Under the pieces are notes generated by a model. The model did no database searches and was not told the origin of the DNA. It was given only the letters and a program-made list of their open reading frames with translations. Made by a program: the position numbers and the translations under genes. DNA of 64,000 nucleotides from Bin87 sp964347975 (GTDB taxonomy: Bacteria > Chloroflexota > Dehalococcoidia > Lucifugimonadales > UBA3495). The stretch covers positions 62,001 through 126,000 of the forward strand of contig CAYGAY010000002.1 in NCBI GenBank assembly GCA_964347975.1, in the 5' to 3' direction. This document shows positions 32,559 to 42,258 of this stretch, piece after piece; positions within the stretch are counted from its first letter, which is position 1; every line of letters starts with the position of its first letter.

Positions 32559-33583
32559 CAACCGCCCACGATGCAACAGAGGTCGGCGGTGCGGCAGGAG
32601 TAGCCCCACTCGTTGTCGTACCAGCCCATTACTTTGACCATGCTGTTATCAAGCACCATAGTGCTCAGCCCGTCAAAGATGCAGCTGTGGGTGTTGCCGC
32701 GGATGTCGGAGCTGACGATGGGGTCTTCGGTGTATTCCAGGATGCCCTGCATCGGGCCGGCAGCGGCCGCCCGGAAGGCGGCGTTCACGTCGTCTTTGGT
32801 GACATCCTGATTCAGGTCGGCCACGAAGTCGGTTACGGAGCCGATGGAGGTGGGGATACGGTAGGCGATGCCGTGGAGCTTGCCTTCCAGTTCGGGCAGC
32901 ACCACTCCCACGGACCGGGCGGCCCCGGTGCTGGTGGGGATGATGTTCTGGGCCGCGGCCCGGGCCCGGCGCAAGTCCCGGTGGTTCCGGTCCAGAATGC
33001 TCTGGTCGTTGGTGTAGGCGTGGATGGTGGACATCAGCCCGCGCTCCACGCCAAAGGCGTCGTGCAGCACCTTGACCATGGGAGCGAAGCAGTTGGTGGT
33101 GCAGGAGGCATTGGAAATGACGCGATGCTTGTCGCTATACGCTTCGTCGTTAACGCCGAGGACAATGGTGGCGTCGGCGCCCCGGGCCGGCGCGGAGATG
33201 ATGACCTTGCCGGCGCCGCCGCGGTCGATGTGGGCGGCGGCCTTGGCGGCGTCGGTGAAGCGGCCGGTGCATTCCACCACGATGTCCACGTCCATCTCCG
33301 ACCAGGGGATGTTGGCCGGTTCGGTTTCCTGGAACATACGGATGGTCTTGCCGTCGATGACTAGGTTGCCGTTGTCGGACGCTACGCTGCCGGCGTAGGG
33401 GCCGTAGGTGCTGTCGTATTTGAACAGGTGGGCGGCGGTGGCCGTCTCACCCAAGCCATTGACGGCAACCAGGTCAAGCCGGTCGTGATAGGCGGGTGAA
33501 AGGGCGGCGCGGGCCACCAGACGCCCAATGCGACCAAAGCCGTTGATACCGATGCGCGTGGGATTGGTCGAGGGTCGTGTCAT
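32558..33583 (-). CDS. gap: Glyceraldehyde-3-phosphate dehydrogenase
   Basis: 341 aa. Glycolytic/gluconeogenic enzyme forming 1,3-bisphosphoglycerate. Rossmann start TRIGINGFGRIGRLVARAAL; catalytic Cys in VISNASCTTNCFAPMVKVLH; His in STIHAYTNDQSILD; phosphate loop NIIPTSTGAARSVGVVLPEL; C-terminal VMGWYDNEWGYSCRTADL. The usual Asp after Asn in the cofactor loop (VAVNDL) is Gly here (VAVNGLGETA), which may relax NAD preference. ATG 33583 has GGAGG 7 nt upstream. The stop overlaps the ATG of the giant membrane gene by one base. Confidence 0.96.
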   Translation of the reverse strand: MTRPSTNPTRIGINGFGRIGRLVARAALSPAYHDRLDLVAVNGLGETATAAHLFKYDSTYGPYAGSVASDNGNLVIDGKTIRMFQETEPANIPWSEMDVDIVVECTGRFTDAAKAAAHIDRGGAGKVIISAPARGADATIVLGVNDEAYSDKHRVISNASCTTNCFAPMVKVLHDAFGVERGLMSTIHAYTNDQSILDRNHRDLRRARAAAQNIIPTSTGAARSVGVVLPELEGKLHGIAYRIPTSIGSVTDFVADLNQDVTKDDVNAAFRAAAAGPMQGILEYTEDPIVSSDIRGNTHSCIFDGLSTMVLDNSMVKVMGWYDNEWGYSCRTADLCCIVGG

Positions 33584-33695
33584 CGGTGTGCCTCCCGTCA
33601 GTTCAGTAGTGGCCAATATGAGCATGGACAGGCGAGGCTAGCGTGCCTGGCGGGGGCGATTATACCACCGAAAAGGCGGGGCGGGGCGGGGCGGT

Positions 33696-33725
33696 TTGTC
33701 AGAGCGCACTGTTCGCTGGTATAGT
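33696..33725 (+). promoter_or_regulatory. Promoter of the small membrane protein gene 33749
   Basis: -35 TTGTCA (33696-33701), 18-bp spacer, -10 TATAGT (33720-33725). A GAGGAG ribosome site follows at once, giving a very short leader. Confidence 0.55.
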
Positions 33726-33748
33726 CGGGATAGAGGAGAATGGCAACT

Positions 33749-34108
33749 ATGGCTACGCCGGAAACGCAGCAGGGGCAAATGCCGGATGCCTACCGTGTGG
33801 CAGCTGATTTGACCGTGCCGGCGACGGAGGGGCGGCATGATGCCGGTGGCAACGCGGGCAAAACCTGGTTCAATGATTTTGAGCGGATTGAGAAGGTCTT
33901 TTTCGTTCTCCTCGGCTTGTCTCTGGCTGCCGCATTGGTGGCGTATGTGGGATTCTGGACTGAGCGGAACGCTGTCATTTTAGCGGGGACGCTGGTATTG
34001 GGAGCTATGCTATTCGGCATGGCAGTTCTGTTCGTTGTCCTCAATTGGGTTCTGGCCAAGGCGTTTCTAGCCTGGCGTCGTCACCGTGCTGCCGAACGTC
34101 GCCAGTAG
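33749..34108 (+). CDS. Hypothetical two-helix membrane protein
   Basis: 119 aa. Residues ~1-45 are polar (MATPETQQGQMPDAYRVAAD); two membrane helices follow (FFVLLGLSLAAALVAYVGFW and VILAGTLVLGAMLFGMAVLF), with a basic C-terminus (FLAWRRHRAAERRQ). Family not recognised. ATG 33749 is preferred over 33740 because GAGGAG lies 10 nt upstream rather than 1 nt. The 3' end overlaps the convergent gene at 34067 by 42 nt. Confidence 0.6.
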   Translation: MATPETQQGQMPDAYRVAADLTVPATEGRHDAGGNAGKTWFNDFERIEKVFFVLLGLSLAAALVAYVGFWTERNAVILAGTLVLGAMLFGMAVLFVVLNWVLAKAFLAWRRHRAAERRQ

Positions 34109-34318
34109 ATATAGCGCTGCACCAGCGGCAAGCATCACAAAGGCGAGCAGCGTGGCCGCCCAAATTGCCGCGATGCGTAGCCAGCGGGTAGCGGGTTCGT
34201 TACCGATAAGCCCCAGATATAGCCGTGTCACTGTATAGACGGCGATTGCCCATACGATGCTGGACAGCAGTGGGTCGGGCAGTATCCGTAGCAAATCCGG
34301 CGGCAGCGTTATTCCCAT
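34067..34318 (-). CDS. Hypothetical small membrane protein downstream of enolase
   Basis: 83 aa with two hydrophobic helices (PLLSSIVWAIAVYTVTRLYL and AAIWAATLLAFVMLAAGAAL). Family not recognised. A weak GA-rich ribosome site (AGGGGA) precedes the ATG. It starts 81 nt after the enolase stop on the same strand. The overlap with the convergent gene weakens the call slightly. Confidence 0.5.
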   Translation of the reverse strand: MGITLPPDLLRILPDPLLSSIVWAIAVYTVTRLYLGLIGNEPATRWLRIAAIWAATLLAFVMLAAGAALYLLATFGSTVTTPG

Positions 34319-34399
34319 GTCCCTACATCCTCTGGAGGGGTTCTACGCCCATTATGAGAAAGCACATGGGAATTAACCATCCCGAGCTCTTGCCAACTT

Positions 34400-35707
34400 C
34401 TATCTCCGCATACCCAATCCCCGGTAAACTTCCATCCCAGCGTACCGCGCGGCATCTCCCAGCTCCGCTTCGATACGCAGCAGGCGGTTGTATTTCGCCA
34501 CCCGCTCGGAACGGGCCGGCGCGCCCGTCTTGATCTGGGCGGCGTTCCAGGCTACGGCAAGGTCGGCGATGGTGGTGTCCTCGGTTTCGCCGGAGCGATG
34601 GCTCATCACGGTGGCCCAGCCGGCGTTGCGGGCCATTTGCAGGGCGGCGTGGGTTTCCGACAGGGTGCCTATCTGGTTGGGTTTGAGCAGGATGGCGTTG
34701 CCGGCGGATTCGGCGATGCCCCGTTGCAGGCGGCTGATGTTGGTTACTAGCAGGTCGTCGCCGACCAGTTGCACGGTGTTGCCCAGGCGTTGGGTCATGG
34801 CGGTCCAGCCATCCCAATCATCTTCAAACAGGCCATCCTCAATGCTGATGATGGGGTATTGCTGGCACCATTGGGCGTATAAATCCACCAGTTCGGCGGC
34901 GGTGAGCGATACTCCCTCGCGCTCCAAGTCATACTGGCCGGTTTCGGCGTTCCAGAGCTCAGAGGCGGCCACGTCCAGGGCGATGTACACCTGTTCGCCG
35001 GGGCGGTAGCCGGCGGTTTCAATGGCCTGCAAGACTACTTCGATGGCGTCGCGGTTGGACGGCAGGGTGGGCGCAAAGCCGCCCTCGTCGCCCACGTTCA
35101 GGTTGTGGCCGCCGGCGCGCAGGATGGCTTTAAGAGCCTGGTAAATCTCGACGCCGGCGCGAAGGGCGTCGGAGAAACGGTCGAAGCCGACGGGGGCGAC
35201 CATGAACTCCTGCACGTCAGCGGAGTTGGAAGCGTGGCGGCCGCCGTTGAGGATATTCAGCAGGGGCGCCGGCAGGCTCACGTCGCCACCATCGGAGAGC
35301 TGTCGCCATAGCGAACCGCCGGTTGCCGACACCGCGGCCGCCCGGGCCGATGCCATGGATACGGCCAGGATGGCATTTGCGCCCAGGCCGCTCTTGTCTT
35401 CAGCGCCGTCCAGTTCGTTCAGGAGCCGGTCAACGTTAGTCTGGTCAAAGGGAGCAACGCCGGCCAGGGCCGGGGCGATACGATCATTGACGTTGGCGAC
35501 GGCGGTGAGAGTTCCGCTGCCGCCGAAGCGGGCCGGGTCGCCGTCGCGCAGTTCCAGGGCTTCGTAGCTGCCGGTGCTGGCGCCGGAGGGGACCAGGGCC
35601 AGGCCAATGCTGCCGTCGGTAAGCGCGACTTCCGCCTCGACGGTGGGATTGCCGCGGGAGTCCAGGGCTTCGCGGGCGGTAATGGATGCGATGGTGGTTT
35701 CAGGCAT
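34400..35707 (-). CDS. eno: Enolase
   Basis: 435 aa. Converts 2-phosphoglycerate to phosphoenolpyruvate with Mg2+. Motifs: ITAREALDSRGNPTVEAEVA, VPSGASTGSYEALELRDGD, LLNILNGGRHASNSADVQEF, Mg ligands in ALDVAASELW, SIEDGLFEDDWDGW and LVGDDLLVTN, the catalytic Lys in ILLKPNQIGTLSE, and SHRSGETEDTTIADLAVAWN. Full-length and canonical. Its ATG overlaps the stop of the LOG-family gene (TGATG), so translation is coupled. Confidence 0.97.
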   Translation of the reverse strand: MPETTIASITAREALDSRGNPTVEAEVALTDGSIGLALVPSGASTGSYEALELRDGDPARFGGSGTLTAVANVNDRIAPALAGVAPFDQTNVDRLLNELDGAEDKSGLGANAILAVSMASARAAAVSATGGSLWRQLSDGGDVSLPAPLLNILNGGRHASNSADVQEFMVAPVGFDRFSDALRAGVEIYQALKAILRAGGHNLNVGDEGGFAPTLPSNRDAIEVVLQAIETAGYRPGEQVYIALDVAASELWNAETGQYDLEREGVSLTAAELVDLYAQWCQQYPIISIEDGLFEDDWDGWTAMTQRLGNTVQLVGDDLLVTNISRLQRGIAESAGNAILLKPNQIGTLSETHAALQMARNAGWATVMSHRSGETEDTTIADLAVAWNAAQIKTGAPARSERVAKYNRLLRIEAELGDAARYAGMEVYRGLGMRR

Positions 35708-36237
35708 CAGGCTTCTCCGCTGATTGGTTCCGAGAATGCGACGGTTCCCGTGGGTTCGGTGCGGGCTTCGGCGGCGGCGATGGCTTTCTCCACCGCGTCA
35801 ACCGGGTCGTCGGCCAGGATGTAGCCGTCGCCCACGGGCTGCCCGTCGCCGCGCGCCGTCAGCGGCCAACTGTGCAGCGACACCACCGGAATGCCGTAGC
35901 TCAGCGCGTAAGCGATTTCCGACAGCGTGCCGAACGCGCCGCCCACGGCGATGGCCGCGCGCCCCGTGCTGACCACCGCCACGTTCCGCGCGTATCCCAT
36001 GTTGGTGGCCACCGGAATGTCCACGTACTCGTTGGCCGTGTGCGGCGACCCGCTGGGCAGAATGCCGATGGTGGTGCCGCTCTCCGACTTGGCTCCCTTG
36101 CAAACCGCCTCCATAACCCCGGTCAGCCCCCCGCAAACCACCGTAACTCCCCGCCGCGCCAACTCCTTGCCCACCTGTTCCGCCAGCGCGTACACGTGCG
36201 GCGGCGGGTCAAAATTGCCAATAACTGCGATAATCAT
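35707..36237 (-). CDS. LOG-like (TIGR00725-type) Rossmann protein
   Basis: 176 aa from ATG 36237 (AGGGGAG 8 nt upstream). Related to the cytokinin riboside monophosphate hydrolase/lysine decarboxylase-like family: MIIAVIGNFDPPPHVYALAE, VVCGGLTGVMEAVCKGAKSE, TIGILPSGSP and VGGAFGTLSEIAYALSYGIP. The GGxGT..E element is the substrate/nucleotide loop. This bacterial subgroup has no firm function. It is coupled to eno. A truncated duplicate lies at 37069-37215. Confidence 0.85.
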   Translation of the reverse strand: MIIAVIGNFDPPPHVYALAEQVGKELARRGVTVVCGGLTGVMEAVCKGAKSESGTTIGILPSGSPHTANEYVDIPVATNMGYARNVAVVSTGRAAIAVGGAFGTLSEIAYALSYGIPVVSLHSWPLTARGDGQPVGDGYILADDPVDAVEKAIAAAEARTEPTGTVAFSEPISGEA

Positions 36238-36570
36238 GGAGCGTCTCCCCTCGATGAATGGAAATGGTAGCTGCAAACAAAGAGCCATCATTCCGGCGAA
36301 AGAACGTCACACCGTACTTGATACGGGGCCGGAATCCAGACCGGCACGCATATCCGCGTGGCGTTTAGCGTACTACGATACTGACTGGAGAAATCAACGG
36401 TCGTCGCGCACTATCGCCGCGGCCACGGTGGCGGATGCCAAGCGTCAACCGGCGGCCGACCTGGCGGCGCAACGGCGTCTTCTGCTGCTCCGGTCAACCG
36501 GCGAAACCACGCCGGCGCCCCGGTTGCAGGAAAACTTCCTGATGCTGAGCGACCTGTTGGAACCGCGTGC
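36238..36570. other. 333-bp region with repeat and possible gene remnant
   Basis: 36287-36340 is an inverted copy of the dispersed repeat (TCATTCCGGCGAAAGAACGT, then CCGTACTTGATACGGGG). From ~36415 to 36574 a plus-strand frame reads ATVADAKRQPAADLAAQRRL then LLLRSTGETTPAPRLQENFL with no start of its own; it may be the tail of a lost gene. Nothing else is supported. Confidence 0.4.
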
Positions 36571-37008
36571 CTAGTTGTCAGCGGGGGCGGGCGTAGTCTC
36601 CATTTCCGGCGGCAGGGTGAACACCGCCTGGCCGTCCTCGCGGTGTGAGTGGTTCACCAGCGCCAGCATAATCTGCTGGTGGCTGCGGCGGAAATCCGCG
36701 CGGAGTTGGGCCATATCCTCCCTCATGTCCGCGCGGAGTTGGGCCATATCCTCCCTCATGTCCGCGCGGAGTTGGGCCATATCCTCCCTCATGTCCGCGC
36801 GGAGTTGGGCATTGTCCGCCTTGAGTTCTTCACGAAGTTGAACCGAGTCTCCCTTGAACTCACTACGGAGCTCGTTGTGCTCCTGTCGTGTCGGCAAACG
36901 GCCCACCCGTAGCGCCAGATACATCACGACGGCCACCAAGGCAACTCCCGCGCCGCTGTTAATCGCAGCCAGCGCGATGATAAATGAGAACGGCACTTCA
37001 ACAGTCAT
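36571..37008 (-). CDS. Membrane-anchored coiled-coil protein with 11-residue repeats
   Basis: 145 aa. An N-terminal membrane helix (VEVPFSFIIALAAINSGAGV and ALVAVVMYLALRV), then a heptad/hendecad coiled coil. Its core is three near-exact copies of REDMAQLRADM, preceded by diverged units (REELKADNAQLRADM). The C-terminus is polar and Pro-rich. Likely a small oligomeric membrane protein; family not recognised beyond similarity to many bacterial membrane coiled coils. Confidence 0.65.
   Translation of the reverse strand: MTVEVPFSFIIALAAINSGAGVALVAVVMYLALRVGRLPTRQEHNELRSEFKGDSVQLREELKADNAQLRADMREDMAQLRADMREDMAQLRADMREDMAQLRADFRRSHQQIMLALVNHSHREDGQAVFTLPPEMETTPAPADN
36695..36810. repeat. 33-bp tandem repeat, 3.5 copies
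   Basis: Units at 36695-36727, 36728-36760 and 36761-36793 are identical, followed by a 17-nt partial unit. Each starts TCCGCGCGGAGTTGGGCCAT. They encode the hendecads of the coiled-coil gene; identical bases suggest recent expansion. Confidence 0.95.
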
Positions 37009-37068
37009 TGCCCTATCAACTCCCGGTTTCCGCGATTATACCACCCAGCAAGTTGTAGGGGTGAATGA

Positions 37069-37215
37069 TCATTCGACCCTAACCGCCTCCATCACGCCGG
37101 TCAGTCCACCGCAAACCAGGGTGATGCCGCGCCGGGCCAGTTCCCTGCCGACGCCTTCCGCCAGCGCGTACACGTGAGGCGGCGGGTCGTAGTTGCCGAT
37201 GACTGCAATGATCAT
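37069..37215 (-). pseudogene. Truncated duplicate of the LOG-like gene
   Basis: From ATG 37215, 48 codons read MIIAVIGNYDPPPHVYALAE, then GVGRELARRGITLVCGGLTG and VMEAVRVE-stop. This is the N-terminus of the gene at 35707-36237 with a few substitutions, cut after MEAV. The ribosome site is also similar (GAGG 10-12 nt upstream). A partial duplication, probably non-functional. Confidence 0.85.
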
Positions 37216-37322
37216 GCTGGCGCTACCTCGTGTTCATTCCCCTGCACGGCCGATCTTTTATCGCGGGTTACTCCGAACGAACAATCTGGTACTCAAAATT
37301 GCCATCCGTTCTCGCTCGTTTT

Positions 37323-38631
37323 TCAGTTCACGCAGTCCAATCGCCGGTGATTAAGTTCGAACCCAGCGACTTCGAATGACGCCACAACAGTGGCATGTTT
37401 CGACGAAGCACCTATGTGCAGTGGCTGTTCCCGCCGCTCCGCGTCAGCGACAACCGATATGATGGCTTCGCTGTCCCTAGAATCGAACCAAACCGATTTG
37501 ATTGAACCCCGTTCGCTGTTGAACCAAGTCCTTTGGTCATTGCCAACCCTCACGCTTAAGGTCGTTTCGCCAAACCCTATCCACGGTCCGCCGCCATCAA
37601 ACGTGAAACCGGCGTCGCCGCCGATACAGTCCAATCTGATGCTGGGGTCATCGTAATCACTCTCATTAGTGTGGTCATAAGAGTCCAACGAAATGAACTG
37701 GGAATCAGATGCGAACGAGGCACAGTTTGAATATGCACTCGGGCATTCGGGACCAAAGTAAGTCCAATCTCCTGGGTCACTGGATGCAGTGGGCGGGGAA
37801 ATTGCGGTAGGCAACGGCGTGGGCGTGGCGGTAGGCAACGGCGTGGGCGTGGCGGTAGNNNNNNNNNNNNNNNNNNNNNNNNNNNNNNNNNNNNNNNNNN
37901 NNNNNNNNNNNNNNNNNNNNNNNNNNNNNNNNNNNNNNNNNNNNNNNNNNNNNNNNNNACGGCGTGGGCGTGGCGGTAGGCAACGGCGTGGGCGTGGCGG
38001 TAGGCAACGGCGTCGGCGTGGCGGTAGGCAACGGCGTCGGCGTGGCGGTAGGCAACGGCGTCGGCGTGATGGGAGTGCTGCTAGGTTCACAAGCAGTGCC
38101 ATCCCCATCCGGGTCAAGGCTGGTCCGGTAAATTGGACTGCCCCGCCTCACTCCGCCGGGATGATGTTCTCGCACCGTGTCGCAATTCGGGTATTGCCTG
38201 GAGTAATCAACCGGAGGCGCTGGGGTCAACGTTAGTAGGTTGGACCAATCGCCGTATTGCGGAACGCCGTTCCGGTTGTCGTTGCTGGCGACGATGAAAT
38301 AATACTCTACTCCCGGCGAAAGCCGGGTCAGCGTCCATTGTGTTTGGCCGGTGTTGGCCGCATCCAGATCCAGGAAATGGAAGGCTTCCAGCCAGTCTCT
38401 CTCGGCAGCCACCGTCGCATCATAGTCCGGGCGGGCCACCCAACCGATGCGGTAGAACGCGGCATCAGGTACTGCATTCCACGACACGATCACTTGACCG
38501 GTCTCGCTCCCGTTCACCGCTGACGTTCCGGCGGGAGCGGCCGGAGCGGCGGTTTGGGCGTTGGCGTTGCCGGCGGTGAACGCCGCAAGCAGCATCAGCG
38601 TAGCCATCACAATAGCCATCTTGATTTTCAT
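37323..38631 (-). CDS. Secreted FN3/Excalibur protein with Pro-Thr stalk, interrupted by assembly gap
   Basis: ATG 38631 with AAAGGAG 6 nt upstream. Signal peptide MKIKMAIVMATLMLLAAFTA; one fibronectin-III domain (~residues 30-130: VIVSWNAVPDAAFYRIGWVA, RLSPGVEYYFIVASNDNRNG); an Excalibur calcium-binding motif (NCDTVREHHPGGVRRGSPIY, DPDGDGTACEPSS); a stalk of PTPLPTAT repeats. The 100-N gap lies within the stalk. Beyond it the frame changes (the N count is arbitrary), continuing PTATPTPLPTA and then a ~150-residue C-terminal region with several Cys (YFGPECPSAYSNCASFASDS, RLDCIGGDAGFTFDGGGPWI) that I do not recognise. Surface or extracellular role likely. Confidence 0.8.
37807..38070. repeat. 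24-bp tandem repeats coding PTPLPTAT, containing the assembly gap
   Basis: GGCAACGGCGTGGGCGTGGC-type units on both sides of the N run; some copies have GTCGGC instead of GTGGGC. The true copy number is unknown because the assembly collapsed here. Confidence 0.9.
37859..37958. other. Assembly gap (100 N)
   Basis: Exactly 100 N, a conventional placeholder of unknown real length. Confidence 1.
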
Positions 38632-39076
38632 GTTCGCTCCTTTGAGCATCCGCGTGATTCGGGTAGATGGGCATTTGGTGGTAGGGCGAGCCGCCGCGAG
38701 ATTGCCACGCTTCGCTCGCACGGTCATCGTCCACCGCATCCCCGCGCTCGTCAACAAAGCAGCAGCGGGTCGCGCCGTCGGGTACGATTTCGATTTCCAG
38801 GTACAGCTCGCCCAACTCCCAATCCGCCTGCACGCCGCCGTCCCACGTCGGGCTGATTACGGGCGCCGGACCGTCCGGGGGCAGGAAGTCCTGCAAGAGA
38901 AGCAGCAATTCTATCACCGCCCCAGCCGCCAGCGGCCTGGCGCTTTCGCTGCTCCACACATCCGCTCCCCAGGGCAAGCGGGCCAGGTTTTCCCTGACCG
39001 CCGGAGACCATGCCAAGTAGGGCCGCGGGGCGGCGGCAATCTCACCTCTGTCGGCCGCTTCCGTAACCATGTCCAT
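38465..39076 (-). CDS. Hypothetical protein, C-terminus probably disrupted
   Basis: The first ~120 residues look real: MDMVTEAADRGEIAAAPRPY, FLPPDGPAPVISPTWDGGVQ, ELGELYLEIEIVPDGATRCC. The TWDGGVQ...LEIE pattern recurs in small proteins of this phylum, function unknown. From ~38720 the frame runs through a fragment of the palindromic repeat (RASEAWQSRGG) and then out of phase across the start of the FN3/Excalibur gene, overlapping it by 167 nt. The original 3' end was probably lost to repeat insertion; the real product may end near 38720. Confidence 0.45.
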   Translation of the reverse strand: MDMVTEAADRGEIAAAPRPYLAWSPAVRENLARLPWGADVWSSESARPLAAGAVIELLLLLQDFLPPDGPAPVISPTWDGGVQADWELGELYLEIEIVPDGATRCCFVDERGDAVDDDRASEAWQSRGGSPYHQMPIYPNHADAQRSEHENQDGYCDGYADAACGVHRRQRQRPNRRSGRSRRNVSGERERDRSSDRVVECST

Positions 39077-39135
39077 AACCTCCGCGTAACTGTCAGAATA
39101 ATCCTGACTGTTCTGTTTCTGACCTTATAGCGCCC

Positions 39136-40707
<1,572 letters not shown>

Positions 40708-40719
40708 GCGGCACGATAC

Positions 40720-42240
40720 CTAGAACACAGACAATGCACTGGCAACGCCGGTGTTTATGACGTTCAGCAGCGGTGCCGGCCAGACGCCTACGGCGATGAG
40801 GATGAGGACAAAAGCCGCTCCCACGCCCTTCTCCACCGGGCTGGCGTCGGTGAGGTGTTCCCATTGCGGGTCGCCCTCGCCGAAGAAGGAACGGGCCAGC
40901 AGGCGCAGGATGTACACCGCCGTAATCGCCGCCCCGATGACGCCCAATACCGCCAGCGGCAGGTAGGTGCGGAAGGCTCCCACAAATACCATGAACTCGG
41001 CGATGAACCCGCTCAGGCCGGGCAGGCCCAGGGAAGCCAGACCGGCGATGGCGAAGAAGAAGGTGGTCGTGCCCATCCGTTTGATCAGGCCGTTGAGAAT
41101 CATGGAGTCGCGGATGTGCGCCCGCTCGTAGATGGCCCCGACCATGGCGAACATGAGGGCCGTCATTATGCCGTGGGAGAACATTTGCAGCACCGCGCCG
41201 GCCAGTCCGACGGGGTGCAGCGTGGCAATTCCCATTAACACGTAACCCATATGGCTGACGCTGGAATAGCCGATGACGTACTTCAAGTCGTTTTGCGACA
41301 GGGCGGAGATTGCGCCGTAAATGACGTTGACGGTGCCCAGGCCGATGAGTACCGGCATCCAGACCTCCGCGCCCTGGGGCGTCAGCAGCATACCGACCTG
41401 AATGATGCCGAAAGCGCCCAGCTTCATCAGCACGCCGGCGTGGAGCATACTGACGCCGGTGGGGGCGGCTACGTGACCGTCGGGCGACCAGGTATGAAAG
41501 GGCCAGAGGCCGGCCAGCGCGCCAAAGCCCACGGCGAACAGGGGGAACACCCACAGTTCGGTTGCGCGCGGAATCGCGCCGCTCTGTTGCAGGGTCGCCA
41601 GTTCGTCCATGTTGAACGTCGGATTGCCGGCCGAAGATGACGCGATATAGAGGGCCAGAATGCCAATCCAGATAAGTACGCTGCCGGCGACCAGCATCAG
41701 CATCAGCTTCATCGCCCCATATTCTTTGGTGCGCAGGAAGGAGCCGAAGTCGGTGCTGCTGCCCCACACGCCGATAAGCAGGTACATCGGCAGCACGGCC
41801 AACTCGTAAAAGAAGAACAGGAAGAAGAGGTCGCGGACGATGAACACGCCGTACACGCCGGCGCCCAACGCCAGCAGCAGGACGAAGAAATCCCGCGTGC
41901 GCCGGGTGATGGTCTGGCTGATGAGCACCGCGCCCAGCAGCACTATGCCGTTGAGCAGCACCAGTGGCGCGCCTATTCCATTAACGCCAAGATGCAGGGT
42001 GATATTGACCGGGTGACCTATCCAGTCATACGCCCGTTGCAGTTGCACGCCGCCGGCTCCGTAGTCGTAGCGCAGGAACACGATGACTGACAGCACAAAA
42101 GACACCACGGCGACGAAGATGGCAAACTGCCAGGCGTCTCGGGGACGATCCTTGGGCAGGAACATCGCTAATACCGCCCCTGCCAGCGGTATCAAAACCA
42201 GCAGCAGCAGCGACACCTGGTCGAAGTTTGCCATCATCAA
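40720..42240 (-). CDS. nuoM: NADH-quinone oxidoreductase subunit M
   Basis: 506 aa proton-pumping antiporter-like subunit. Signature FFFYELAVLPMYLLIGVWGS (Glu), ALAGLWPFHTWSPDGHVAAP (loop with His/Asp), LKYVIGYSSVSHMGYVLMGI, and GFIAEFMVFVGAF. Three Met codons occur at the start, without a clear Shine-Dalgarno. Follows nuoL by 18 nt. Confidence 0.96.
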   Translation of the reverse strand: MMMANFDQVSLLLLVLIPLAGAVLAMFLPKDRPRDAWQFAIFVAVVSFVLSVIVFLRYDYGAGGVQLQRAYDWIGHPVNITLHLGVNGIGAPLVLLNGIVLLGAVLISQTITRRTRDFFVLLLALGAGVYGVFIVRDLFFLFFFYELAVLPMYLLIGVWGSSTDFGSFLRTKEYGAMKLMLMLVAGSVLIWIGILALYIASSSAGNPTFNMDELATLQQSGAIPRATELWVFPLFAVGFGALAGLWPFHTWSPDGHVAAPTGVSMLHAGVLMKLGAFGIIQVGMLLTPQGAEVWMPVLIGLGTVNVIYGAISALSQNDLKYVIGYSSVSHMGYVLMGIATLHPVGLAGAVLQMFSHGIMTALMFAMVGAIYERAHIRDSMILNGLIKRMGTTTFFFAIAGLASLGLPGLSGFIAEFMVFVGAFRTYLPLAVLGVIGAAITAVYILRLLARSFFGEGDPQWEHLTDASPVEKGVGAAFVLILIAVGVWPAPLLNVINTGVASALSVF

Positions 42241-42258
42241 AATCGCTCACGCCGCCGG

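Noticed and set aside
36415..36574. A small plus-strand gene ending at 36574
   Set aside because: No start codon with a ribosome site after the repeat; at best a gene remnant, so only mentioned in the region entry.
36695..36810. CRISPR array
   Set aside because: Repeats are directly abutting 33-bp units with no spacers and are translated as a coiled coil.
37807..38070. CRISPR array or promoter repeats at the assembly gap
   Set aside because: 24-bp units without spacers encode PTPLPTAT in frame with a secreted protein.
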